Origin: Progne subis subis
Taxonomy: Eukaryota > Chordata > Aves > Passeriformes > Hirundinidae
Direction of reading: 5' to 3'
NCBI GenBank assembly: GCA_022316685.1
Contig: JAKJHU010000026.1
Location: forward strand, 4,774,501-4,838,500
Length of the DNA: 64,000 nucleotides
The notes under the pieces are model-generated. The model ran no database searches, had not been told where the DNA came from, and saw nothing but the letters and a program-made list of their open reading frames with translations. Position numbers and translations under genes: made by a program. Positions 35,883-50,100 of this stretch are shown one piece after another (positions within the stretch are counted from its first letter, which is position 1; every line of letters starts with the position of its first letter).

Positions 35883-37015
35883 CCATGGTGGATGAGGGAA
35901 AGGCTCTGGATGTTTTCTACCTGGACTTTAGTAAATCCTTTGATACTCTCTCACACCATTCTCCTGGAGAATCTGGCTACTCAGGAATTGGACAGATCCA
36001 CAGTTTTCTGGGTGGAATGAATGAATGTGGTTACATCCAGCTGGAGGTCAGACCACTAGTGGGGCTCCTGAGGCCTCAGTTTTGGGGTTAGTTCTGTTAA
36101 ATATCCTTGAGAACATGGATGAGGGGATTGAGTGCACCCTCAGTCATTTGCAGGTGACACCAATTTGGGCAGCAGTGTTATCTGCTGGAGTGCTCTGCAG
36201 AGGGATCTGGATAGGCTGGATCAATGGGACAAAGCCACTTGAATGAGGTTCAACAAGGCCAAGTGCAAGGTCCTGCACTTAGATCACAACTTCCTGCAGC
36301 ACTACAGGCTGGGGGACAGAGTGGCTGGGAAGCTGCCCAGAAGGAAAGTACCTGGGAGTGCTGGTTGACCACCAGGTGAACATGATCCAACATGTGCCCA
36401 GAAGGCCAAGAAGGCCAATGGCATCCTGGCCTGTACCAGCGCTAGTGTGGCCAGCAGGACCAGGACAGTGTTTATCCCCCAGTATTCAGCAAGGTAAGGC
36501 CATACCTCCAATCCTGTGTTCTGTTCCGTGACTCTCACAGCAAGAAAGACATTGAAGTGCTGGAGCATCTTCAGAGAAGGGCAACGGAGATGGGGAAGGA
36601 TTTGGAACATGAAACTTGTGAGGAGTGGTTGAGGGGGCTGGGGTCGTTTACCCTGGAGAAAAAGAGGCTCAAAGGAGGACTTACCACTCCTTACAACTAC
36701 CTGAAGGGGGTTGTTGTGAGATTAGGGTGGGTCTCTTCTTCCAAATAACAAGTGGTAGAGGAATAAGAAATGGCTTCAAGTTGCATCAGAAGAGGGTTTG
36801 TTTGGATATTAGGAAAAACTCCTTCATGGAAAGTGCTGTCAAGCGCTGGAACAGGCTACCCAAGGAAGTGATGGAGTCACCAACACTGGAGGTGTTTAAA
36901 AGACTTGTAGATGTAGCATTTTGGGCCATGACTTAGTGTCAGTTTAGTAAGGTTTGTGGTTGGACTTGATGATCACAATGGTCTTTTCCAACCTAAATTA
37001 TTCTGATTCTATCAT

Positions 37016-40000
37016 TTCTACTTGCATCATTTCCTGATGCCTATGAGATGATGGATATCATGCTACTTATTTTCATTTTTGGGAAAAAAAAGAACAACAA
37101 ACAAACTCTTTAGTAGTTTCAAATCTACAGCTCTCACCATGACAGCTTAATGTTTTTTAAAGCCCAAAATGCAAATTAATTTCAGTTTGCCTGAAATATA
37201 TTGTCTGAGTTTCTTTTTGTATTTAATATTTTGCCTACTTGAATGTGTTTTGTCCCTTGACATACGTCTGTATTTGGACATAATATCTTCGACAATCATA
37301 ATTTTAACATTGTGTTACAGAGTTGATGAATTACCAGCAACTCATTGATATTCAAATGTTCATGAAACCAAATGTAACACGAGGAATTTTTTGTTGGTTA
37401 AATGTGTCGACTTATTTCAAAAAGCCTTGTATTTTGTGAATTTCCCTACACACATCAAATAAAAAAAAAAAAAAAAATGAACTCTCCTTTAAGGTACATA
37501 TGCAAATGAACATTCTCTTACAAGCTCCTGTATTTTGTCTTGCTTTGGAAAGGCAAGGATATGTTCTTGGCTAGCTCTTCTATGCAGCTACACTTCTATC
37601 CCCAAAAAAATCTTCAAAATTCAGGAACCGGAAAAGTGAAACAGAAGATTGTGGAATACTTGGTCAACCTAAAAATTTGGGCTCTGTTTGAAGTTTGTCT
37701 CAGAGACCCTGCTTAGACTCCAAATGTTCAACACTATCTTCAGGCAAGGTCAGCAGTGTAGTCCATGCTTTTCATATCAGCACATAATCTCTGGAAATCT
37801 CTGCTTTCCTGCCTCTCTCATTTTGAGATACCTTTGACAGAAACTCCCCATTAAGCTCTGGAAAGCTCTGAGTTCCTGAATTTTCAATTCCAAAAGGCAG
37901 TTGGAAGAAATTATATGGCATTTTTCGCATAGGAGAAAACCTTTTCTTTCTAGTGTCTTCCAGATGAAGTGTTTCAAAACTATACAGGCAACTGGTACTA
38001 CATGTTTCAGAAAGAGTGAGATTTAATTTTGTCTCTTAACATTTTGCTTATGAGAACCTAGAATTCTGCAATTAAAGTTTGGAATGTAATCTGATTCTCT
38101 GTCTGCTCCCTTGAGATTATGTAGGAAATCAATTAATGCATTCACCTTAGCATAAAACTTAACTGGTGAATAAAAGAAAAATAATGATTTTTTGTTTCCT
38201 TTGTATGCTTCTTGAAGAAGACACGGGACTGCAGAAGATGTCATGAGTAAACTTACAGGGGTATTGGGGAGGCAGCTTATACAACTGCTTTGTTTGCCTT
38301 TCTAAATCTGAATTGGATCATCACCCCTTTCACAGCATAGGCTTCAGATTTCCGTGTTCTCACTTTTGGCAGTGGCCTTGCAAATTTAAGTGTGACATAA
38401 GGATTGAATCTGGTTATCAGACTGCACTGCAAATATACCTCTTTAAAGTATACAAAGATACTGAAACTTCATTGCTATTGACTGATTGAGGCAGCTAGCA
38501 CCTGTCACTTCAAAGAGTCCTTTATTTTATATTCCTTAAGGATAGGGTAACCGTGGTGTCAACTTTTGGATTTGAATTTTTAAAGTTAAGTGCACTAAGG
38601 AAATTCACATTTGCTTACTGCTAAAACCAACATCTAGCATATTATCGAACATATTACCATACTCTTCCCTTTTTTTTTTTTTTTTTAAACTCTTCTCTTG
38701 TGGTTAAGGGGAATCATTTCGTGGCTACCTGTGAGTTTAAGCTGTGAGCCTGGAAGTGACATACAGAGTAATTTAATGAAAACCTTACTCATCTATTTCC
38801 CTCTCATTCTCATCAAGAAGAAAGAACATAATTACTGACGGGAATTATCAGGATGACAGCAAGTTGCTGTCACATCAAAATAAAAGAACATTATGGGATT
38901 TGAAGTTTAGAGGGTCTAAAATTAAGAAAAGGACTCGAAGTAGTATAAAGGAGCATGGGTTTGTACTTTGATTACTTCAGTGTCTCTCTTATGGTGACCA
39001 CTAATTTTCTTTCTAGCATTTAATATAAAAAAAGGGGATGAATAATGCTAGCTTATTTGCCGTTTAAAATAATTTAATAATTTCTTTCCTTTTCATTATG
39101 AAAGGGGGAACCATGAGCTGCAATTACTACCTCTTTCCTCTTGAGTGATACATTTACAGTTATTCCAACTCTGGTGTTGAGTATGGTTAATACTCATTGA
39201 GTTGGTTGAGTATGGTTAATAGTAATATGAGATATACTTTAATTCTTCCTAGTTTCTGCACTAGGCATTAGAGAACCAGAGTTAGAAGAGCTGCCTAAGG
39301 GCTTAATCCACCTCACTGGGAAGTCAATAGGAAAACTCAGGTTCACATCACTGGGACTTGAATTAGTCCTAAACACACAGGAAAAAAAAAAAAAAAAAAT
39401 CAATCCATCTGATGGTACAGATCTTATCTTCAGTTTACAATTCAAACAGAAACCTTATGAGCATGGAGAAGTTAGACCTAGCAGTAGGGATTCTCTGGAA
39501 TTTATTCTGAAGTTACTCTAAGCAAGTAGGTGGAGATGCTAGAAATTGAAGAGATACTATAAATGATGAGGTCTTGTATTTATAACAACACAGAGAAAGT
39601 TACGGCCAATTATTACCACAAGCATTGTATAAACCATTTGATTTGCAGTGTCAATAAACTATTCATTCACATTAAATTACAAAAATTAATGTTAATAGGA
39701 ACTGTGGAATAAACAGATTGATGTCCAATATGTTATTTTTATACAAATCCTTAAAAGGTTAAGAAAGGTCTCTTGCATTAACAGCTTCACATATAATTAA
39801 TTCAAATCCAGTTATTAAACTTAGGATCAGTGTCCTTCATACTATATTCAGATTTTGATTTTTGTACAGTAAAGAGTACTGCCTCCTTCCACATGTCTTC
39901 TGGAATATAATGAGTCTCAGAGAGAATAAGCACTGTGCTTCTTACTCCTCCTCTGTAAAACTGGATTAGTGCTATCTCATGTTTGACTTATTCCAGTCCT

Positions 40001-41484
40001 GATGGAGTCTGAAGAAAAAAATTCAGCTCAGTAAAGCAATAGTACAAAGAGAATCTTTATATGGGGCATGGCATATAGGATGACACACATCGTCTTCATC
40101 CTTGCCTAATGGGTAAATCATCACCTCACTTCTACTCTGTTTTCTGACTACTTTCTCTATTTTAATACAGATTACATGAGGATTAAACAGCTACTGAACT
40201 TTTGTGCAGGACACCATAAAACCAGTTTCTTCTTAGTGATCACATGTTGTAGAGGTTGAAGTTAATTAACATAAAATAGTCTACATGAATTAAAATAGCA
40301 GCATATGTCTTTGCTGTGGTTAGAATATTCTTTTTTTCCCCAGGAAAATGATCTTTTATACTAAAAGCTTCATGCTCTCTTCATCATGGTATGGTTTCTC
40401 TATTAGTATACTCATGTCTCAAGGTTTCAGTGGAAAAACTCAGTGGCAAAACAATACAAGACAATTGTGATAAACAAAGAAAGTACACTCTCCTCATACC
40501 TTTAAATTTTCAAGAATTCATAGCTGGTTTTTTATGACTTTGCTTCACAGAAGTGATTATGACACTGATCAACATAGTAAGGAACAACATGTTGTCAAGA
40601 CGTACTACAAAGACAGCTTCTCCTTGGTTTTACTTTCTTTTTAAAAAACTGGAGTATCATATCAGATCAGATCCAGTATCACTGAAATCAATATAACAAA
40701 TGCTTCATGGAATCAGTCTGATAACCATTTTTAATGGCATAATTTAAAAGTAAATGGCTACTTCAAAGTTAGTGCACTTGATAAAACTTATTTAAAGAAT
40801 TGTCCCAGCATGTCATTGACCTCAGTTAACAGTTTTTAGTGATGAAGAAGATATAAGCAGCATGTCTAGACACCCAGGCATATGACATTTTATAATTTCT
40901 TTCACTTACCTTACCATAATAATTCAATTTGAAGTAGCAGAAAATGCTGATGTGATTCTACCAGATAGATATTGACATTAGCTGTTCTTATGGAAACTTA
41001 CAACATTATGGAATAACCTCACTGAAGTCACTTGATTTAGTTGTTATGTTTGAGACATGATATATTGATAAGACTTCATATGCTGCATGAAGTTTCAAGG
41101 TGCATTTTCAAACTGCAATGCTAATGTAAGCCAAATGGTCTTCATAAAGAAAGCCCTATAAAAATTTCAATTTGAATATCATAGAAAAAAATTATGAGAG
41201 AGCAATGCTTTGGCTTTGGCAGAAATGATTTTAAGAAATACCATCTTACTGAAATGATACTGTCAGACTAAACAGTCTGTCTACTCTATTGTACCTCATT
41301 AGTTCTAGGTAAAGTTCAGTATTTTATAGCAAAGAAAAAATTAAGAGTTGATATCCATTGAACGTAGGATTTTTATTTTGAGACAAGCTTTAACTTGCCA
41401 CTACTTTTACCCACAAATGTGGTATTTATGTAAATGTATACATCACAAGAAGTTGTACTCGGTGGAGGGTTAGATAAAGTTATT
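37016..41484. other. Unique AT-rich non-coding DNA
   Basis: Short A/T runs (A16 near 37460, T18 near 38671, A18 near 39381). A partial duplication of TTGAGTATGGTTAAT occurs at about 39178-39220. No exon, RNA or transposon was recognised in this 4.5 kb. Confidence 0.5.
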
Positions 41485-41490
41485 CTTGTC

Positions 41491-41879
41491 TGTGATCGTG
41501 ACATGAAAATCAACCACAAGGAGACAAGAGATTTGCAGGGCAGAGATCTTTCTCAGAGAGAGCCTAAGGCTGAACCAACACCGAGAGCCTCTCTGCCTGT
41601 TTATTTCTTACTTTTTAAACATTTGTGGGTCTGGTTGTGGATTGGCTTCTGGAGTTATCACCTCCCAGCCAAATGGCTAGACCATCTGTCAGTTACAGTT
41701 GTTTTAAGGTTAGAAATATGCAAACAAAGGACAGAGAATGAAAAACAAAGCATTTGTTTATGTTACACGTGTGAGAAAAGGCAAAAACTGCTACTAATAT
41801 TGTACAGAAGCTAAAGAGACTGACTCCATCTTATGAACAATCAGAAGGCTTTAGAAAACTCAGAAAAACCAAGGTGACA
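41491..41879 (-). mobile_element. Solo LTR, 389 bp, with an exact 6 bp target duplication
   Basis: On the plus strand it starts TGTGATCGTGACA and ends CCAAGGTGACA, obeying TG...CA. It is flanked exactly by CTTGTC at 41485-41490 and 41880-41885. On the minus strand the order is LTR-like: TGTCACCTTGG start, GTTTAAAAAGTAAG then AAATAAACAGG (TATA-like and poly(A)-type signals close together, about 41600-41625), then GTCACGATCACA at the end. A 6 bp duplication is typical of class II (ERVK-like) integrases. No internal genes remain. The 126-codon plus frame here is antisense shadow. Confidence 0.82.
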
Positions 41880-41885
41880 CTTGTC

Positions 41886-44800
41886 TGGTTAACATGAGAC
41901 TGATGCTTTACCATTGTTTTAGTATGTAGGATAGAAGACCAGCAAAGGAAGCATTATCTCCCTCTGTGATTAAAGGAGCATAGATTTGCTTCTTTCAGGA
42001 TCTAAACAAGCTTCAAAAAAGATGAACTAGTGTTATAGACACTCTACAGTCAGTCATCTGCAACACTGTAGCTTAGACATTTTAAAATTCTGTTCTTATC
42101 ATAGGTAAATGCCAAGTCTTTTCCAAAAGAATCATTGCTGCTCACTTCTACAATGTTTCCTGCATTAATAGAGGACAGGATAGAAAATAAGCAAAAATAA
42201 AAAGGTATTATTTCTATTTTTTATTGTCTAAATTTGCTATTTTAAAGATGTCTGCAGACCCAATAAACAAGAATTGGTTTTCAGACAAAACAGAATATTC
42301 TACAGCACTTCCACTCTCTTTTAATCCTATGCAGTTGAATTAAACAAGAGAAAGAGTATTTCTTTTACTTATAGACTAAAAAAAAAAAATTGCTTTTAAA
42401 ATCCTTCATAACACACTTCTAGTAAAAAACATGCAGCCTGATCATCCGATGTTCAGTCACTGTTTGTCTTCATAGAGTGACTGTGAACACTATTTCTCAG
42501 GTGCTGTTTCCTTGCATTCAGGAGTCCACTTTGACTCCAAAAGCATTAACTCAGCCAGCTTGCATTTCTTTCTGTACTGTCATGTAAGATGTGCTCTACA
42601 AAAAATAAGGAACATTGACCTTGAAAGGAAAGGGGAAGGAAGGGGGGAAATAATAAATTCTGCAACCAAACCCATTCAACAGCCCAGACCAAGATCTAAG
42701 CTCTGTCAAAATGATTTCTTATTCCATTTTACTGAAGCAGTGCCATGCTTTATCACTTCTGAGTTCATGCCTTACAGCTGAGGCAGCCCACTTGAATTGG
42801 TAAGTTGTTTAGTTAAAGTATACACATGCTATTCACATTGTCAATATGATTTAAAAGGAAAGAACATTTTGCAGGTGAAACACAGCCACAAAAGCAACAG
42901 GAAGCTGAAATCCAAAGCACTAGATCACATATATGTTGTGTGTCTCACTATGTTCCTTCTCCTTCCCATTTACAGCAATACTATAGTCAGACACATGGCA
43001 CTGGTGACTCTGGTGGAGGAGGCAGTATTAGATCTTCCAGGAGCTTTTGTTGAAGTCTCACAATCATAAGAAAAATTGGTCAGCTAATCTGGGCTAAATG
43101 TATTGGAGTACTACTTTCTGTTTCATTACATCACTGCATACACAATTATACACAAATTTCAGTATAATGTGAAGAATTGCTGAATTTGTTTTCTGACTAT
43201 GCAGATGTTGAAACACTTATATTGTAAATTAAAAAAAAAAAATGCTTTCCAAGTCACCAAAGTTTACAAGTCATACTCTGTTTACAACCAATAAAGTTTA
43301 CACTCCATTACATCTCTTCAGAAGTAGTTGTGCTTATTTATAGATATTTTTATACAAGTAGGTTGAGTTGCTTGGCTTTTGCAGCCTAGCCAGATTGCTG
43401 CTTTGATAGATCAAGTATTGCCATACAGGCATGAACTTTTTTTTTTTTTTTAAGCAAAAGGCTCTGTATTAAAGAGCAAACCTTACTTTCAAAGGAATAT
43501 TGGCTCGAACAGGAAGGAAATAAAAATGTTTCTCTCTTTGTAATTTGCAAATAAAGAAACTGGGACCCAGAATGCTTGAAATACCCTATAACTTAGTTTA
43601 ATTTTATTTTAATGTAATTGAAAATTCTTGTGAAGGCAATCTTGAAAGTTAAGCTCATTTTCTATTGCACTGCAGTAGAATACCAAACTCTATGCTTTTC
43701 ATGTAAATTAACAGCATTATCAGACTACAATGAATCTAAACACTCCTCCATCTGTACTTTGTGATATGTGAATAAATAAAAACTTGAAAGTAATGTAAAT
43801 TATGTCCCTGACAATGGATCCATAACATTCAGAACTAGGTCATAAGTGAATGCTTTAGTGTTCAATATAATTCCATGTTAGGTTTTAATGTTCACCTTCT
43901 TCTCTTGTTCTTGCTGCCAATTGATTATCTTTCACTAAAGTTTATACATTACCATTAAATGTTAATAATGCATAAATATTAAACATGCCATTGTAAAGTT
44001 AGCAACACTATTAATATCCTCAGTCTCTGCAGGCAATACTAGAAATTACTAGGAACAGTATCAATAGTCAGAATCATAAAAATCCTGTCTTTCTGGAATT
44101 GATACCAATAAACAAAGTACCAGGTACAATGGATATTTAATATGGCCACATTTTCCTACAAAACTGGTGCCAGGAAAGAAAACACTTTTTAAACAAGATA
44201 TTTCTCTTAATATTTCACTAGTTTCTATCCTTTTGTCTATATGAAATGCTTGTAAAATGCTGTAAAATCTTAAGGCACTGCATATTCTGAATAGTTTAGC
44301 AATATTTTGTTCTCTAGATTGTTAAAAAACAAAAACCAAAACAAAAACAACAACAACAACAAAACCCCAACAACAACAACAAAAACACCACTGAAGCACT
44401 GACAGGCAGAAATGTCACTGTCATATTCCCCACTGCACATCCCTGTCAGGCAGGGCATTGTTTAAAAAGCAAAGATTTAAATATGCATAGTTGCTCGAGA
44501 TTTCAGTCCCACTAGGTGACAGCAACTAGCTAAAGTATACATGTGTGATAAGGTTTACACAGTCCCAAGGGTGGTAAATCATTGTGTTGGCTCAAATTTA
44601 GTTTTTAAGAGCTTTGTTGACTTCACAGCTGGTGAGTTGACGCTTTCTATCGCTCCACCACTTGGCAACAGATGCTTCTTACTCTGCACAGATGCTGAGT
44701 ATCCACCCAACCCTAACATTAGCCTTGTGTTTTGAACTAATTGGGCCAACACAGTTGTAATTAAGATTTGAATAATTAGAAAACTAACATGATTACTTTC

Positions 44801-46615
44801 ACAATTCATCCTTCTATTGTTGCATTACATTCTCTTTTGGACTATTCTGTAAAGGTCTTATTTCTTTGGGTCCTGCAAATCCATCAGCCTTCTAAAGAGT
44901 GGAATAAAACAGTATTTTGCCAATAATATTAATGACATTTTAAATGGCTGGTTTCACCCTGATTTAAAAGACTTATAGTGTGCAATTAGAGTGTTTTGGT
45001 TTTGATTTTTTCTTTCATTCTATTTACCCATTATATGGATACCTTTATAACAGCCACACAGGAAGAAAAACCATATACAAGAATGAACACAGATCTTTAA
45101 GAATAGTATATGAACATACTTGGATAGAGTGTCATATAGAAGATCTTTAGGATGAGCTGATCTGACAGATCCTCTTTTATTCCTTTGACTTGGTGTCTGT
45201 TCTAAAGTGGGTACTAAGGGGTAGCTGTTAAGCAAAGGAATATAGCCAAGGGGAAAGGAAGAGTCTCTTAATAGGAAGCCTGCCTGTCCTGAGAAAATGG
45301 CAATAGTAGTATTGGAAAGAATAGTGGATCCTCTGATTTTAGAGAGAAGAAACAGGAAATGAACAATTAAAAATTGGTAAAATCATTACATAATGTCTAA
45401 TCAGAGCTTGAGGGGCATACAAAACATGTAAAGACTGGATGAATATGCCAACATCTCACGCTGTGGGTATTACACTGACTTCAAAGAATGCTCAGTCTGA
45501 CAGTAATATATAAAACCAAGATGTTCATATATGTGCGTGCTCAAAGAAATGTCACTTCCTTTTCTCAGACACATTTACTGACATATACGCACAATAGGAA
45601 CTCTCCTGTTCTTGAAAGTAAAAAACAAGACTAGTTTAAATTTCCATTCTTAGACATTAGGAAGACTAGAACAATAGAGAAGAAACATTATAGCTGCACA
45701 GGAATATTAATAAGAATCATAATTTATAAGTATGTATTAACTGCTGTTTAATCAAGCGCATCCAGTTATGGGGAGGAGGGGGAATTTGTTGAAGATAGAC
45801 TCTCTTAAAGTCAAGATTTATGGTTGCTGGTCTCCTCTATGTGTTTAAAAGATATTATTTGCACAAATATCTGAACTTGCTTTAAATGGCATTTCAGGAA
45901 CATATCCATCAGGAAAATCAAAGAAACAGGAAAAAGAAAGGAGAAGTAGTTCACAAACCATTTCGAAGGACCCCAAGTGTTAAACAACATCAGCCAGCAG
46001 CAGCTTAGCCTCCCCTAAACCAGCAGTAGTTCAGTTCCCCTGAGGCAGGAGAATGAGCAAAGGCTGTAATTACTGTCTACCACTGTTATTCGAAATAAAT
46101 ATACTGCTTCCATATTTAAGAACATATATAGCCTCAATCCCTCTTCCCCCACCAATTCCTTAATCCAAACTAAGAATGTTCTATTTGTGCCTATGATAAT
46201 CCCTGGGATTAATATCCTACATGGTACATTGTGATTACAAACCAGTCTCTTGTAAAAATCTGAGTTAGGTCTTGAGACAGTGACTCATTACTTCCTTAGG
46301 AACAGGAAAGGCAAAATGATGCTAAGGACCTGTGGAGGAAACATGACTCCCAGAAAGCAGTAACCCACTACCTTTGGTTTGCTGGGTTGGGATAAATGGA
46401 CAAAGGAAACAGTCTCTTGACTTCTATGCTGGGAGGATGGAGAACTTTCCAAAAGGTGGGAACAGAAACCTCTTTGTGGGCGACATGGGTAGGGAAAATG
46501 AGACAAACTAAGTCTAAGGGGGTTTTTTGTTGTTGTTGTTTTTGTTTGTTTGTTTTGGTTTTGTTTGTTTGTTTTTCAAGGCAAAGAAATTTTGGCAGAG
46601 AACAACAATAATTTC
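41886..46615. other. Unique AT-rich non-coding DNA
   Basis: Simple tracts: T12 near 43439 and CAA-type repeats at about 44330-44392. The rest is non-repetitive and no exon-like or RNA-like signal was seen. A G/T-rich tract at about 46520-46575 lies just upstream of the LTR at 46621. Confidence 0.5.
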
Positions 46616-46620
46616 AGTAC

Positions 46621-47182
46621 TGTATTGGTCTAGCTGATCAAGAGTTCATTTTCCCACAGCAGCCCTCACAGTGCTGTGCTCTGTATTGGTGGCTGGAATG
46701 ATGTTGATAACACACCAGAGTTTTGGGTACTACTGAGCAGCAATGGCACAGCATCAGCGCTGCCTCACAACATTCCCCACATCAAGGGGCTGGGGGTGGG
46801 CAAAACCCTGGGGTGGGACACAACCAGACCAGCTGACCCAAAATAATCAAAGGGATATTCCATATCATATGACATCTGCTCAGATATAAAAGCTAAGGAA
46901 AGGAGGGGGAAGGGGAGGTGGCATTTGATATTTACAATTGTTTGCTTTCCAGATCAACACATTGAAAGTGGCCTGAACATCACTTCCTGCCAAGAAGTAG
47001 AGAATAAACATTTTCTTTTTTTTTGGCTGCGCACATGAAAACGTTCACTTTTTCTTTAATAAACTGCCTTATCTCAACACACAAGTGGGTTTTTTTATCC
47101 TATTTTCTCTTCACTGTCCAGCTGGGGAGTAATAGTGTGATTTGGTAGGCACTTGGCAACCAGCCAAGGTCAACCTGCCACA
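46621..47182 (+). mobile_element. Solo LTR, 562 bp, with an exact 5 bp target duplication (ERVL/class III-like)
   Basis: It starts TGTATTGGTCTAGC and ends GGTCAACCTGCCACA. AGTAC flanks it exactly at 46616-46620 and 47183-47187. Order of signals on plus: CCATATCATATGAC near 46860, TATA box AGATATAAAAGC (TATAAAA at 46885-46891), poly(A) signals AATAAA at 47003-47008 and 47058-47063, and the avian-LTR word TTATCTCAACAC near 47069. Those words and the repeated CTGTATTGGT motif fit a widespread avian ERV LTR group. The 5 bp duplication fits ERVL-type integrase. Substitutions against the family words suggest moderate age. Confidence 0.88.
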
Positions 47183-47187
47183 AGTAC

Positions 47188-50100
47188 TTATAAACTTCAA
47201 TTTGTCCAAGACAAAAAGCTCAGCAACTCTTGATGGCATCACATGAGTAATCACATTCTCACCTAATCTCAGTCAGAGGGGCTGCACTGTTCCACACTTG
47301 ACACTTCTCTGGTTTAATGACTGAAGCAGGAACTTGCCTGTTACTGAACATCCTAGCCACTGAATGACACTTCAATCCCAGACATAAGGGTACAGTAGAA
47401 ATCAAGACTTAATAGTTCTAAGACTGTTTAGACATTCCATGAAACTTCAAAGCTCTCATGAGTGCTTATCAAACCTTCTGCTTAGTTAGATTTTCTAATT
47501 CTATCAATCATATCCAGTCTACTTCACAGCCACAGCCTGATCCAGCTTCTGATGAAATAATAGAAAGTTAAATACATTTTCAATCCAGGCTGACTCTTCT
47601 GAACAATTATTTGCCTGCTCTGTAAACCAGAGTCTGCCAGATGCTTCTGTTGCTGTAGGTTTTTGACTATGAGACAATGTACTGAGCAGACTCTAAAACT
47701 TCTTTCAGTTGTGTGGCTGGTAAACATAATAACATTTGTAATGAAATTAAAGCTAGATTATAGTACCAGAGCAGTGCTTCTTTCACAATACCTTCCATAA
47801 AACATAGTTTAATGCCTCAAAGAGGGATGAATAAGATTATCCAATTACAAAACTCTTGCTAGTGATTATCAAATAACAGTTAGTTTTACAGAGAGCTTGA
47901 GAATTTTTACATTTTTAGAATATCAAATTCTAGCATACATGGAATTATACTCTCATAAAGAATTGTGAAGTGGTACTTAAAATTATTATTTAGAATTAGT
48001 TTTCATTTCTGTGGCTGTGTTTTGTTTCAGTAAAAGAGCCATAGAATTTTGCATAATAAAGAATATACATATTATGCATTTAATTTGTATTCCTAATTAT
48101 TTTCAGAATAAAAAATAAAGATTTTAAAATGTTTTGAAAATAATTAAAGAGAAAAAAAAATCCTTAATATTAAAATAACCTCTATGCCTCATTACAGACG
48201 TACAAATAAACTAAAAAATAGAACAATAATTTTGATTATTAATACTTTCTCTTTTTTTTGACAGGAAATGTTTTTCTATTTACTTGCATTACATTTTGCC
48301 TTTTACTCAAACATTTATCTTAGTGTTATGGTGCTCTCTGCCTTTTCAAATGTTTGCCTTCAGGGGTATTGATGCTACTAAAGAGCACCTATTTCATGGA
48401 TCTGCATTAAAAATCACTTCTTTTTCCTGACAGGCTATTTAAAACATCACATTTATGCCTTATGAAGTGCACTTTAAAAATAAATATATATATCTACATA
48501 TCCCATGAAACCCATTTGACCCAACTTTTGTTTCTTTCCAAGAAAGGCAATTTCTATTGGAGGAGATTAGCACTAAAGAGGTATGAAGGAGACACTTTCC
48601 AAAACAAATATCGTTGTTTACTTTTACTGGGGAGGGGGAAATATCCAATCAGAAACTTTAGAAGAATGACTCCTAAAATGGCTAGTTTAACTATGGAAAT
48701 CAGTAGTATCAGACTATTCTTCTTCAAAATAAAATGTAAAAACAAGATGAGCTGGTAAGCCACACAACACACATAGATATAGCCTCCAGCACTTCATGTT
48801 TTAAAATTTTAGATGGCACAAGTGCTCTACTGCCTTAATCATTTTTGCACAAGACATACAGGCACAAAGAGGCAGAGAGGCAAAACATCCCAAAGTATGC
48901 TTTGAAATGATAATAAACTATTTATTTACCATGATATTTGTCCAAAGAGCATCAAAAAAACAGTTGGTGAAAAAGAAATGCCTGATGAACCTAAACCCTG
49001 CATTCTAAACATTTCAGATAGATCCACTTGTGTTTTGGCTGGTAGAACCTACACTAATAGAAATAACTGAGGTAGGGTAATCAGCTCCAGCTGCTCTTTA
49101 TCAAATAAGTGAGATTATATTAAGTTAGATTTATGAAATCTCAGCTCTTAGTTAAAATCATCATCTATCACTAGGTAGGTGAACATGAACTGTGTTCATA
49201 CTTTGACTGGACCGAAGGCATATTTAGAAATAGTTGTGAGACCTTCCACTCAAAAGAAAATTTAAACATAGCACCTCGCTTTTTTTATCTGAATTAGCAT
49301 CCCTAGGCACCTACCACAAAAAGGATTGTACACCCACTAGGTAATGAGAAGTGAATGGTAATTCTGGTTGTTCAGCACCCCCCCTTGCAGACCTGCACAC
49401 AAGTGTAACAGCAACATTTAGAAAGACAGTTAAGTGTGTGAGTTTTCTATTTAAAGTATTCATGCTCTTTGATCACAAATAGGGCAAAAAATGTCATACA
49501 ATTATTACAGAATAAGAGAGTTGATTAAAAAAGAGTGACCTTTAGAAAACATTTCCAAAAAATGTCCATTGTTTGTTGGAAGATAATGCTCCAGACTGTT
49601 CCAGGCCAAGGAAAAAAAAAAAAAAAAAACCAAAAAAAAGTCTACTTTCTAGTATTTCCTGTAGAGATTTTTAGGGTGGATTTGGAGTTTTAGTGGTGGT
49701 TTTTGTTTGTTGGTGGTTTTGGTTGCGTTGGTTTTTGGGTTTTGGTTGTTTTAGTGGTTTTTTTTTGTTTTGGTTTGTTTTTTTTTTTTTGGGGGGGGGT
49801 GTGCGCAGTTTCTTTTGTTGTTGTTATTGGGGTTTTTTTTTAGGTTTTTTTTTTCTTTAGCTATTAAAACCATCCAGTTGCTTGCTCTGATGACTGTGCT
49901 CCATCCTACCATACCTACTATCTTCTCTACATCTAGCATAGGATTATTCACATTCTTGGCTGCTGGAATTCAAACACATCCTTGACAGATAAATTTTGGC
50001 TCTCAAGGTGAGAAAGAGTGACAGGTAATTGCTGTGTTCTGCATGTGATGGTTAATGCAAAGTGGGATTGAACTCCATTGATGCACGTGAAATAGTTTCT

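Larger units (their letters stand above)
34150..37015 (+). mobile_element. CR1 LINE split by two LTR insertions
   Basis: Three CR1 pieces in order: 34150-34501, 35055-35214 and 35883-37015. Together they give about 1.65 kb of one element from before the reverse transcriptase to the 3' end. Words visible: TCTTTGCCTCAGTTTTATGG (34188-34207), KVLKKLAEMLTKPLSIII (about 34352-34405), EDLENYRH up to the first insert, CQYDFSV... resuming at 35061 in another frame, then RPRQHEFRKGRPCLTKQ. After the second insert come VDEGKALDVFYLDFSKSFDT (35889-35948), the thumb and C-terminal region, and a 3' end CCAACCTAAATTATTCTGAT at about 36989-37008. Many frameshifts mean no product. Confidence 0.88.

Noticed and set aside
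41434..41814. 126-codon plus-strand frame
   Set aside because: It lies antisense across the solo LTR and its target duplication.
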